A stretch of DNA of 28,508 bases. It comes from JANNRR01 sp031401675. GTDB lineage: Bacteria > Pseudomonadota > Alphaproteobacteria > Rhodobacterales > Rhodobacteraceae. The notes beneath the pieces were generated by a model. That model did not search any database. It had not been told where the DNA came from and saw nothing but the letters and a program-made list of their open reading frames with translations. The DNA lies in NCBI GenBank assembly GCA_031401675.1, contig JANNRR010000179.1, forward strand, positions 1 to 28,508, in the 5' to 3' direction. This document shows, piece after piece, positions 1 to 7,398 of this stretch; position 1 is the stretch's first letter, and every line of letters starts with the position of its first letter. The position numbers and the translations under genes were made by a program.

Positions 1-580
1 CTGTCTGGTAGCGGTACATCACGACGCCTCGGGCCGCGCGATGGAGATCGGGCTGTCGTATTGTTCGGCGATCGGCGGTGGCCGCTCGGGGATCATCGAG
101 ACCAACTTCCGCCAGGAATGCGAAACCGACCTGTTCGGCGAACAGGCGGTGCTGTGCGGCGGGCTGGTCGAACTGATCCGCATGGGCTTCGAGACACTGG
201 TCGAAGCGGGCTATGAGCCCGAAATGGCCTATTTCGAGTGCCTGCACGAAGTGAAACTGATCGTCGATCTGATCTATGAAGGCGGCATCGCCAACATGAA
301 CTATTCGATCTCCAACACCGCCGAATATGGCGAGTATGTCAGTGGCCCGCGCATCCTGCCCTATGCCGAGACCAAGGCGCGGATGAAGGAAGTGCTGACC
401 GACATCCAGACCGGCAAGTTCGTGGCGCAGTTCATGCAGGAAAACGCCGTGGGCCAGCCGTTCTTCAAGGCCACCCGCCGGCTGAACGACGAACATCAGA
501 TCGAAAAGGTCGGCGAGAAACTGCGCGCCATGATGCCGTGGATTTCAAAGGGCAAGATGGTGGACCGTTCGCGGAACTGA
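1..580 (+). CDS. ilvC: Ketol-acid reductoisomerase, 3' part (5' end outside window)
   Basis: Converts 2-acetolactate to 2,3-dihydroxyisovalerate with NADPH and Mg2+ in valine, leucine and isoleucine synthesis; cytoplasmic. The reading frame is open from base 2 and already inside the gene, reading VHHDASGRAMEIGLSY. About 192 residues remain, out of roughly 340 usual for class I KARI, and they cover the end of the Rossmann domain and the helical knotted domain. Signature stretches are AIGGGRSGIIETNF, TDLFGEQAVLCGG, EAGYEPEMAYFECLHE and NYSISNTAEYG; the acidic residues in ETDLFGE and CLHEVKL are the metal and substrate ligands known for the family. The stop is TGA at 578-580, and a perfect hairpin follows at 587. 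The start codon and upstream ilvIH context are not visible. Identification is near certain. Confidence 0.97.
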   Translation, partial: CLVAVHHDASGRAMEIGLSYCSAIGGGRSGIIETNFRQECETDLFGEQAVLCGGLVELIRMGFETLVEAGYEPEMAYFECLHEVKLIVDLIYEGGIANMNYSISNTAEYGEYVSGPRILPYAETKARMKEVLTDIQTGKFVAQFMQENAVGQPFFKATRRLNDEHQIEKVGEKLRAMMPWISKGKMVDRSRN

Positions 581-586
581 CCGGGC

Positions 587-612
587 GGTGCGTGCAAGCA
601 CGCACCCTACGC
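587..612 (+). terminator. Perfect hairpin after ilvC, followed by CCCTACG
   Basis: Arms GGTGCGTGC (587-595) and GCACGCACC (598-606) form a 9-bp stem with a 2-nt AA loop, starting 7 bases after the ilvC stop and followed by CTACG rather than a T-run. It is probably a 3'-end stabiliser or a Rho-assisted terminator. A related hairpin with the same CCCTACG tail lies after the TIR gene at 2763-2790 on the minus strand. Confidence 0.55.
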
Positions 613-706
613 ACCCTTCGGCCCTTTGCGCTTTCAGTGACGATTGACAAGACAGGCGCAAAGCAGTCCTGTCCGGATCACTCAGCCTCAGGAGCCGGTC
701 GGGATC

Positions 707-1513
707 ATGCCCCAAGCCAACAGCCTGCTTGCCCTGATCAAGGCGGCGAAACTGATCGATCTTTCGGTGATGACCGGCGAAAATCAGCCGTCTTCGCCGC
801 CGGAGGGTCAGCGCTTCGGCCAGTACATGATGAACCACTATACCTGGCCGCGCGGGCAGTTTCTGGAATATGTCCAGATCCACGACGACCATACCGGCAC
901 CCATTGCGATGCGCCCAGCCACATGATTCCGCCCCCGGGCAGCGGCCTGCCGCATGCCGGCGCGTGGGGCAGCGTGACCATCGAGCAGCTGGACCTGAAC
1001 GACATGATCGGCCCTGCCGTCGTCGTCGATGTCCGCGCCCTGATCGCCACCGCCGCGAAGGGTGAAAAGACGCATCTGGCGCAAAGCCCGGTGATCGACA
1101 GGCCATTCCTTGAAGCCTGGGAACAGGAAAACGGACCGTTTGCCGCGGGCGACATCGTGCTGTTCCGCACCGATTGGTCGGATGCGTACTTCCGCCCCTA
1201 CCCCGAAGGCTTCCGCTATGACCGTTCGCACCCCGCCCCGGGGGCCGATGCGATCAACCTGCTGCACGAACGCGGCGTGAAACACATCGGCATCGACGGG
1301 CGCGGCATCGGCCTGATGCAGGACGATTACAGCCCGCATTGGGCCGCACTCGGGCTTGGCATGATCGCCACTGAAAACCTGACCAACCTTGGAAAGCTGC
1401 CCGTTCGCGGCGCGGTCTTCATCTTTCTGCCGCACAAGTTTCAGGGAGCGACCGGTGGCATGGGCCGGGCCATCGCGCTGGTCAGTGAGCCGGAGCCAAA
1501 CATTCAGGCGTGA
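707..1513 (+). CDS. Cyclase family protein (kynurenine formamidase-like metal hydrolase)
   Basis: A 268-aa cytoplasmic protein of the putative cyclase family, which includes bacterial kynurenine formamidase (KynB) and isatin hydrolase. The diagnostic metal motif HDDHTGTHCDAPSH spans residues 59-72; His62, His66 and Asp68 are expected to bind Zn or Mn. Further conserved stretches are VVDVRAL, DIVLFRTDWSD and GVKHIGIDGRGIG. I chose ATG 707, with AGGAG at 690-694. A longer TTG start at 644 would add 21 residues unlike the family. It stands alone between ilvC and the convergent hydrolase gene. The N-terminal MTGENQPSSPPEGQRFGQYMM is longer than in minimal KynB, and no kynurenine pathway gene is nearby, so the substrate is open (an amide or lactone is likely). 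Family confidence is high, substrate low. Confidence 0.88.
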   Translation: MPQANSLLALIKAAKLIDLSVMTGENQPSSPPEGQRFGQYMMNHYTWPRGQFLEYVQIHDDHTGTHCDAPSHMIPPPGSGLPHAGAWGSVTIEQLDLNDMIGPAVVVDVRALIATAAKGEKTHLAQSPVIDRPFLEAWEQENGPFAAGDIVLFRTDWSDAYFRPYPEGFRYDRSHPAPGADAINLLHERGVKHIGIDGRGIGLMQDDYSPHWAALGLGMIATENLTNLGKLPVRGAVFIFLPHKFQGATGGMGRAIALVSEPEPNIQA

Positions 1514-1538
1514 CAGCGCGGGCGTTGCGCCGATTGGG

Positions 1539-2606
1539 CTACAGCAGGGTTTTCAGGAAATCCGCTTCGGCCTTTTCCGAGGCGGTGGTCCAGTTCAGCA
1601 GGCCCTTGGTCAGGCAATCGAGGAGAAGCTGCACAAAGCTGCGGTCATTCCGCGCGACCTGTCGCAGCGTGTCCGGCCGCCCGGTCCGCATCTTGCGTAC
1701 GTAAATCTCGGCCACGTCATCGCAATCGGTCCATTGCGCCGCCTTGAGCCGCTCGAAGATCGGGCGCAGCCGGTCAAGATTGCCGCCAAGGGCCACGCAG
1801 AAATCGGCCAGAGCCTCCTCGTCCATATGCAGCGTCGCGCCGAAGCCGCCGGTACGGAAGCGGTTGACGATGAATTCGGCATCATGCAGCCGGTACTGCG
1901 AAAAGCTGTGCGACACCGAAAAGCCGATCGAGACGTTCGACAGATCGACCGACAGCGTCATCAGCATCACGTAGTCAAAGGTGAAGCCGTAGTTGGTGCG
2001 GCGCAGGCCGGGAGGCCACGACCAGCAGGGCGAGCCGAAGCAGTGCACCTCGATCCCGGCGATGGCCGCCTTGCCCAGCGCCAGCGCCAGCGCGGTCAGC
2101 GCGTTGGCGGCGATCAGGTTGCCCTGGCTGTGGCAGTAGAGGCGCAGCGCCTGCCGCTGGCTGGCCGTCAGTGCCGCAAGATAGTGATACAGCGCCAGCG
2201 TCGAGCGGTTGCCGCCGATGATGCCGGCCACGAAATCCAGCTTGGTCAGGGCCGGATTGCGGCGCTTGGCCAGATCGAAGTTGGTGTCGATCACCCGGGC
2301 CCAGTCGTCAAAGCTGGCGGCGGTCGCGGTAATCAGCGTCAGCTTGTCGCGCAGGGACTGCACGAAGTCGCTGACCGGCCCGTCGGTGCGGTTATAGATG
2401 CCCAGCACCGGGCAGGCCTGGGTCAGCGACAGGGCGCGGGCATGTTCGGCATGCAGCGCGCCGCTGGTGTTCATGCCGTTGACGAACAGCACCCGGTCCA
2501 TCGTCTGAAACCACGGCTTCGACATCGCCTCGGTCGAGGCATAAAGCGCGATCTGCCCGTCGGCGGTCGGCGCGAACGTGGGCGACGCAATCGACAGGGC
2601 CAGCAC
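1539..2606 (-). CDS. Lipase-like alpha/beta hydrolase with CHSQGN nucleophile elbow
   Basis: A 355-aa protein without a signal peptide or clear membrane segment. Residues 39-48 (VLFVNGMNTS) look like the first strand and oxyanion region, with Asn where HG is usual. GIYNRTDG follows at 69-76, and the nucleophile elbow CHSQGN is at 158-163 with Ser160. The VNG...YNxTxG...HSQG combination resembles lipase-like alpha/beta hydrolases of unknown substrate; the acid and His of the triad could not be assigned confidently. The GTG start at 2606 is supported by AAGGAG seven bases upstream. It lies 222 bp after the TIR gene on the same strand and converges on the cyclase gene with only 25 bp between. 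It could act with the TIR protein or be independent. The fold is likely; the function is unknown. Confidence 0.75.
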   Translation of the reverse strand: MLALSIASPTFAPTADGQIALYASTEAMSKPWFQTMDRVLFVNGMNTSGALHAEHARALSLTQACPVLGIYNRTDGPVSDFVQSLRDKLTLITATAASFDDWARVIDTNFDLAKRRNPALTKLDFVAGIIGGNRSTLALYHYLAALTASQRQALRLYCHSQGNLIAANALTALALALGKAAIAGIEVHCFGSPCWSWPPGLRRTNYGFTFDYVMLMTLSVDLSNVSIGFSVSHSFSQYRLHDAEFIVNRFRTGGFGATLHMDEEALADFCVALGGNLDRLRPIFERLKAAQWTDCDDVAEIYVRKMRTGRPDTLRQVARNDRSFVQLLLDCLTKGLLNWTTASEKAEADFLKTLL

Positions 2607-2762
2607 GGCACCGCTCCTTTTGGGTTGGGTCCAAGGGCTTGGTATCGCACGGTCGCAGGCGATTCGCTACAAGGCGGGCGGGGGGGGCTGCGCCGCAGCC
2701 TGGACGAAGGGGTCCGGAGTGGAATTCTCGGCACCAACCGGCGGCCCGCGCCCGATCAAACC

Positions 2763-2790
2763 TCGTAGGGTGTGCATTCATGCGCACCGT
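2763..2790 (-). terminator. Hairpin after the TIR gene with CCCTACG tail
   Basis: On the plus strand the arms GTGTGCAT (2770-2777) and ATGCGCAC (2780-2787) form an 8-bp dyad with one wobble pair and a 2-nt loop. On the minus strand it reads as a hairpin followed by CCCTACGAGG, about 40 nt past the TIR stop, and matches the hairpin-plus-CCCTACG after ilvC. The rest of the 222-bp gap holds a GGCTGC/GCAGCC hairpin near 2688-2702, the hydrolase ribosome binding site, and no convincing promoter. Confidence 0.45.
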
Positions 2791-2828
2791 GCTGATGAAC
2801 GACCCGCGCCGGGCCGAACGCCCCCGGC

Positions 2829-4394
2829 TTACTCGTTGTTCTCCTCCCGCGTCACCTTTGCCCCCTTGGCAATATTCCAGGCCCCGCGTGTGTTACCGCG
2901 CAGATCATTGCCGCGAAACACCCCGCCGCTGGCCGCGTCCTGAATCCAGACCGCCTGATAAGCATTGCCCTTGATGGTGCAGCCCGTCACCTCCGGCGCG
3001 CCACTTTCCTGCACTGACACACCGGCGGTGCCATTCGCCTCGATCACGCAACTCTCCAGCCGACCGCGCCCGGCCTCGTAGACAAAGACACCCGACTGCG
3101 CATTGCCGCGCAAGACGCAATCGCGCAGCACCGGGTCGGCTCCGGTCCCAATTTGCACCCCGAAAACGCCATTGCCGATCGACTCGCAGGTTTCGATCAC
3201 CCCGCCAGTGCCGTCATGGAAAATGTATCCGGCCGTCTTGCCATCACGAGCGATGCAGCGCCGCAGGGTCACCCGTGTCGCCGCCCCGCTTACCTCCACC
3301 CCGGCATAGGCATTGCCCAACATCTCGCAATCTTCCACCACCGGTTGCGCGCCATCGTACACCATCAGCCCGCCACCCACCCCCTGCCGCAGCACACAAC
3401 GGCGCAGGCTGGGGCTGCTGCCTGCCCCGCTGATCGCGACACAGGCCCAAGACAGGCTTTCGACCACGCAATCGTCAATCTCTGCCGCCCCGCCGCTGAT
3501 CCAGATTCCATAATCCTCGCCCCCCGCTTCGCGCCGGAACCGCATGCCCGATATCCGCGCCATCGGCGCATCGCATTGCAGCGCATCGCCCATGGCCGTC
3601 ACCACCAATATCCGCTCGCGGTCGCCCTCGCCGACAATCTCCAGCGGCTTCGACAGGCGCAGCGCCTCGCGATAGGTGCCTTCGCGCACCACGATCTTCG
3701 ATCCTGCCTCTGCCGCTTTTATCGCCGCCCCGATCGTTGTGAAGTCGCCCCTCCTCGGAAACGGGTCCACCACATAGGTGTTGTAGCGGGGGGCATTGCT
3801 TGGTTTTGCTTCCCGGCTTGCCACCGCCGCGCCATCGGTCATCAGCGCCTCAACCGCTGGCTTCGCCACGGGCCGGGGCGCAGGAGCCACTTTCAACCGC
3901 GCCTTCACATCCCGGGCGAACTCGTTCAGCAGTTTCGCCTTCTGCGTCGGGTCACTCTCAAACCGCCAATGCGACAGGTCCTTGAACTGGAACGGTGCCA
4001 ACGCCGCCCGCACCTCGCACTCCGCATCTTCGTCCCATTCGACGAACCGGATCGGAAAAATGCGCGGCTCCACCCCGTTCTCCTGCGAAATCCGCAGATA
4101 GGTCAGCACCTCTTCGCGGCACCAGTCGCGGTTGAAAAACCGGGGCGTCAGCACCGGGATCAGGAAAGAGGCCTTGGTGACACCGGCGCGCAGGACCTCG
4201 GCCCAGCGGTCGCCGGTGCGCAGATCGTGGATATCCTGAAAGATGCCGACGTCGTGGCCGAGCAGCATCGACACTTCACCGGCGATCCGGGCACGCAGCT
4301 CGGTCAGAACGCCGTCCAGGTGCGCATCATCGCCGCGCGCGTAGGACCAGAACCCCTTTGGCTGCACCACAATTGCCGTTCCCTGTCCGCCCAT
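2829..4394 (-). CDS. TIR domain fused to a right-handed beta-helix
   Basis: A 521-aa cytoplasmic protein without signal peptide. Residues 12-165 form a bacterial TIR domain: FWSYAR at 15-20 (strand A), GDRW at 61-64, LIPVLTPRFF at 78-87, then WCREE at 91-95. Glu95 aligns with the NAD-cleaving Glu of the plant WCLxEL motif. A Pro/Ala-rich linker (about 168-205) leads to a beta-helix opening with DPFPRRGDFTTIGAAIKAA and VVREGTYRE, typical of NosD/FBXO11-like carbohydrate-binding helices. From about residue 300, rungs repeat every 23-24 residues, each with one Cys (309, 333, 356, 380, 403, 426, 449, 472). The ATG at 4394 follows an in-frame TGA and has no Shine-Dalgarno. TIR domains act as NADases or signalling-molecule synthases in phage defence; the helix may sense a ligand. 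Domains are sure; a defence role is inference. Confidence 0.9.
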   Translation of the reverse strand: MGGQGTAIVVQPKGFWSYARGDDAHLDGVLTELRARIAGEVSMLLGHDVGIFQDIHDLRTGDRWAEVLRAGVTKASFLIPVLTPRFFNRDWCREEVLTYLRISQENGVEPRIFPIRFVEWDEDAECEVRAALAPFQFKDLSHWRFESDPTQKAKLLNEFARDVKARLKVAPAPRPVAKPAVEALMTDGAAVASREAKPSNAPRYNTYVVDPFPRRGDFTTIGAAIKAAEAGSKIVVREGTYREALRLSKPLEIVGEGDRERILVVTAMGDALQCDAPMARISGMRFRREAGGEDYGIWISGGAAEIDDCVVESLSWACVAISGAGSSPSLRRCVLRQGVGGGLMVYDGAQPVVEDCEMLGNAYAGVEVSGAATRVTLRRCIARDGKTAGYIFHDGTGGVIETCESIGNGVFGVQIGTGADPVLRDCVLRGNAQSGVFVYEAGRGRLESCVIEANGTAGVSVQESGAPEVTGCTIKGNAYQAVWIQDAASGGVFRGNDLRGNTRGAWNIAKGAKVTREENNE

Positions 4395-4400
4395 GGCTCA

Positions 4401-4429
4401 GGGATAGGGGCAGGAAGGCTCCGGGTCAA
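4401..4429 (-). promoter_or_regulatory. Candidate leaderless promoter of the TIR gene
   Basis: On the minus strand TTGACC (4429-4424) is followed after exactly 17 bp by TATCCC (4406-4401), and the ATG begins 6 nt later. Transcription would start at or next to the A of the ATG, giving a leaderless mRNA, which fits the missing ribosome binding site. The -10 box matches only three of six consensus bases. Confidence 0.35.
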
Positions 4430-4828
4430 ATGCCGCTTGCGGGGCGGTGCTGCATTCCGCAAAGGCGACAATTCCGCCGATGGCCGGAGCAATGTCTGTT
4501 GCAGGATGATGCCAGACAGAACCAAAATCGCGCTTTTCCGTTTTAGCCCGGAATCAAGCGCTTCAGCGCGCCGGGCGTTGCCCGTCCGCCCCCTACGGGC
4601 GGGCACACCGCGATTTCACGGCAAGGAATACCCACGGGGGGGTGCTCAACCATAAAGTACCCAAACCCAGCATTGCTGTGCCCACCCGGCGGAAGGGCAC
4701 CACCCTCTGTCACGGCAGCATGCGCGGATGACTGTGACGATGTTGCATGTCACCGGGATTGCTTCAAAGATCATCCCGGGTTAGGATTCTCTAAATAGAA
4801 ACCGCCAACCAATTGACTTTACAACGCA
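4430..4828. other. Gene-free, hairpin-rich spacer between TIR gene and glmM
   Basis: No open frame here has a ribosome binding site or recognisable protein. Three inverted repeats are visible: GCCCGTCC/GGGCGGGC (4580-4587/4597-4604, one G-T pair, CCCTACG inside the loop and arm), GTGCCC/GGGCAC (4678-4683/4695-4700), and CCGGGAT/ATCCCGG (4753-4759/4773-4779, 13-nt loop). The last 80 bp are clearly AT-richer than the window. A small RNA or a TIR-gene control region is possible, but nothing shows which. Confidence 0.4.
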
Positions 4829-4850
4829 TAAAAACGTCCCACGCCGGGAC
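4829..4850 (-). terminator. Intrinsic terminator of folP-glmM
   Basis: Six bases past the glmM stop, the minus strand reads GTCCC, loop GGCGT, GGGAC, then a T-rich tract (GTTTTTATG). This is a short but canonical Rho-independent terminator. Confidence 0.7.
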
Positions 4851-4855
4851 ATTTC

Positions 4856-6199
4856 TCAAACTGCCGCCTGCACCGCCGCGACGATGCCGCCGACCACTTC
4901 GGCCAGCACTGCTTCATCCTCGCATTCGGCCATGACCCGGATCAGGGGCTCGGTGCCGGACTTGCGGATCAACAGCCGGCCCGAGCCGTTCAGCCGCCCC
5001 TCGGCCGCGCGGATCGCCGCCTGCACCGAAGCGGCCTTCAAGGGTTCCTGACCCGTGGCATAGCGGACATTCTGCAGCATCTGCGGCACGGTCTGGAAGC
5101 TGTGGACCAGTTCGCTGGCCTTCTGGCCGGTGCGGGTCATTTCTGCCAGGAACTGCAGCCCGGCAATGGTGCCGTCGCCGGTGGTGGCATAGTCGGTCAT
5201 CACGATGTGGCCCGACTGCTCGCCGCCCAGGTTCCAGCCGCCGCGCCGCATCGCCTCGACCACATAGCGGTCACCGACCGGTGCCCGCTCCAGCCTTATG
5301 CCGATGCCGTGCAGGTACCGCTCCAGCCCCAGGTTCGACATGACCGAGGCCACCAGCACATTGCCGTTCAGCCGCGCCTCGGACGACCAGCGGGCGGCAA
5401 ACAGCGCCATGATCTGATCGCCGTCGGCAACCACGCCGTTCTGATCGATGACCATGACCCGGTCGGCATCGCCGTCCAGACAGATGCCGACATCGGCACC
5501 GTGCATCAGCACGGTTTCCACCGCCGTCGCCATGTCGGTCGAGCCACATCCCTGATTGATGTTGAAGCCGTTCGGGCCGACCCCGACCGGGATCACCTCG
5601 GCCCCCAGTTCCCACAGCACGTCCGGCGCGGCGCGGTAGGCGGCGCCGTTGGCACAGTCGATCACCACCTTCAGCCCTTCAAGACGCAGGCCCTGCGGAA
5701 AGGTCGACTTGACCCGCTCGACATAGCGAAAGCGGCCATCGTCGATCCGCTTGGCCCGCCCGATGCTTTGCGGCGGCGCCAGCTGCATTTCGCCTTCTAC
5801 AATCCGTTCGATCTCGGCCTCGGCCTCGTCGCTCAGCTTGAAGCCGTCGGGGCCGAAGAACTTGATGCCGTTGTCCTCGTGCGGGTTGTGACTGGCCGAA
5901 ATCATTATGCCCAGATCGGCACGCATCGACCGGGTCAGATAGCCGACCGCAGGCGTCGGCACCGGCCCGAGCAGCAGCACATTCATCCCGGCCGACGTAA
6001 GCCCAGCCGTCAGCGCGTTTTCCAGCATGTAGCCCGACAGCCGCGTATCCTTGCCGATCACCACGCGGTGGCCGTTGCGGCCATCGGTGCGAAAGAACCG
6101 CCCCGCCGCCGCCCCGAGCTTCAGCGCCATTTCGGCGGTCATCGGATAGGTATTGGCCTTGCCGCGCACCCCGTCCGTGCCGAACAGCTTTCGCGTCAT
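4856..6199 (-). CDS. glmM: Phosphoglucosamine mutase
   Basis: Interconverts glucosamine-6-phosphate and glucosamine-1-phosphate on the way to UDP-GlcNAc for peptidoglycan and lipid A; cytoplasmic. The 447 residues match the family length. MTRKLFGTDGVRG opens the protein. The catalytic serine loop ISASHNPHEDNG is at 100-111, with Ser103 phosphorylated in the active enzyme. The metal loop DGDADR is at 242-247, GGEQSGH is the sugar-binding loop, and RKSGTEPLIR the C-terminal phosphate-binding loop. The ATG at 6199 overlaps the folP stop as ATGA and has AAAGGG upstream; an earlier in-frame start would add 12 atypical residues inside folP. The folP-glmM order is common in bacteria. An intrinsic terminator follows at once. 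Confidence 0.97.
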   Translation of the reverse strand: MTRKLFGTDGVRGKANTYPMTAEMALKLGAAAGRFFRTDGRNGHRVVIGKDTRLSGYMLENALTAGLTSAGMNVLLLGPVPTPAVGYLTRSMRADLGIMISASHNPHEDNGIKFFGPDGFKLSDEAEAEIERIVEGEMQLAPPQSIGRAKRIDDGRFRYVERVKSTFPQGLRLEGLKVVIDCANGAAYRAAPDVLWELGAEVIPVGVGPNGFNINQGCGSTDMATAVETVLMHGADVGICLDGDADRVMVIDQNGVVADGDQIMALFAARWSSEARLNGNVLVASVMSNLGLERYLHGIGIRLERAPVGDRYVVEAMRRGGWNLGGEQSGHIVMTDYATTGDGTIAGLQFLAEMTRTGQKASELVHSFQTVPQMLQNVRYATGQEPLKAASVQAAIRAAEGRLNGSGRLLIRKSGTEPLIRVMAECEDEAVLAEVVGGIVAAVQAAV

Positions 6200-7215
6200 G
6201 GGTTTGCCCTTTCTATGCCCGTCACGGCCCGCCAAAGCGTCAGGGCCTGCCGGGTCTCTGCCATATCATGGATTCGCAGGACCTGAACACCCTGCGCCAA
6301 AGCGGCCAGCGCCACGGCAATCGACCCCGGCATTCGCTGGTCAGGCGATGAAGCGTTGCCAAGCGTGCCGATGAAGCGCTTGCGCGAGGCCCCGAGGATC
6401 AGGCCGCAGCCAAGGCCGTGAAACAGGCTGAGGTTGCGCAGCAGTGCCAGATTGTGCGCCAACGTCTTGCCGAAACCGATGCCGGGGTCGATCAGGATCC
6501 GGCTGCGGTCAATGCCGGCAGCTTCGGCAACGGCGATGCGGTCAGCCAGGAAATCATGGACGTCGAGCACCACGTCGGCGTAGTGCGGATCGATCTGCAT
6601 GTCGGCGGGCGAGCCTTGCGCATGCATCAGGCAGACGGGCACCCCGGCGGCGGCCAGCAATTCCGCCATGGCCGGGTCGTGGCGCAGGGCCGACACGTCA
6701 TTCACCATATCTGCACCGGCGAGCAGCGCCGCGTCGGCAACGGCGGCCTTGCGGGTGTCGACCGAGATCGGGATTGCTGCCCCGGCGGCCCGCAATTCGG
6801 CAATCAGCGGCGCGGTACGGGCAATCTCGTCTGGCGCGGCCACCGTGCTGGCACCGGGGCGGGTGGATTCGCCGCCGATATCGAGGAGGTCGGCACCGGC
6901 TGCGATCAGAAACCGGGCCCGGCTTTGCGCGGCATCGGGGGCGCTGAACCGGCCGCCGTCGGAAAAGCTGTCGGGAGTGGTGTTCAGGATGGCCATAAGA
7001 CGCGGCTGATCGAGGGTTAGGAGTGCCAGCGGCGCGCGCGGCGCGGTCAGGCGGGCAAGGATGTTTGCGGGAATGTCGTCGGCCGCCACCAGCGACCGCG
7101 CGCCGCCGCGTTCAATACGCTCGGCATGGGTGAACCAGCACCAGCCGCCCGCCAGAGGCCGGGCATCGGCTGGCCGGGCGGCGTCGGTCATGGCAATCGG
7201 TCGGAAATAGATCAT
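6196..7215 (-). CDS. folP: Dihydropteroate synthase
   Basis: Condenses p-aminobenzoate with 6-hydroxymethyl-dihydropterin diphosphate in folate synthesis; the target of sulfonamides. LMAILNTTPDSFSDGG and GADLLDIGGESTRPG are the two family signatures, followed by VDTRK, MVNDVSA, LMHAQG, DPGIGFGKT and GASRKRF, so all pterin- and sulfa-site loops are intact. At 339 aa it exceeds the usual 270-285, because about 70 N-terminal residues (including GGWCWFTHAE) precede the barrel, as I recall for Rhodobacteraceae homologues. ATG 7215 is chosen over a TTG ten codons earlier; no strong ribosome binding site marks either, and ATG 7191 is also possible. Its stop overlaps the glmM start by 4 nt. No folB or folK is visible. 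Confidence 0.95.
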   Translation of the reverse strand: MIYFRPIAMTDAARPADARPLAGGWCWFTHAERIERGGARSLVAADDIPANILARLTAPRAPLALLTLDQPRLMAILNTTPDSFSDGGRFSAPDAAQSRARFLIAAGADLLDIGGESTRPGASTVAAPDEIARTAPLIAELRAAGAAIPISVDTRKAAVADAALLAGADMVNDVSALRHDPAMAELLAAAGVPVCLMHAQGSPADMQIDPHYADVVLDVHDFLADRIAVAEAAGIDRSRILIDPGIGFGKTLAHNLALLRNLSLFHGLGCGLILGASRKRFIGTLGNASSPDQRMPGSIAVALAALAQGVQVLRIHDMAETRQALTLWRAVTGIERANP

Positions 7216-7398
7216 GGCGCGGTATTGCCCGGAGGGTCGCGGCAATACAAGCGCTACGGCAGCACGGTTTCAATACTCTCGCGGCTTCCCGCCGGTACGT
7301 GATCTGGCAAGGCAACAGGTGGTATCCCCGGGATCAGCGGTGATGCCGCCTGAACCCGGACCTGCGGGAACGCGGCAGACCGCAGCGCATCGCCGATC
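7216..7398. other. Intergenic spacer between folP and the SleB-type hydrolase
   Basis: 183 bp without a supported gene. It should hold the folP-glmM promoter and the end of the hydrolase transcript, but I see neither a T-tailed hairpin nor a convincing -35/-10 pair. Confidence 0.3.

Noticed and set aside
644..672. TTGACA as -35 box of the cyclase gene
   Set aside because: A perfect -35 hexamer, but the sequence 17 bp further (TCCTGT) is a poor -10 box; not enough to call a promoter.
4733..4753. TGTGAC...GTCAC as a CRP/FNR-type site
   Set aside because: The half-sites are about 10-12 bp apart instead of the 4-6 bp needed, and no gene start is near.
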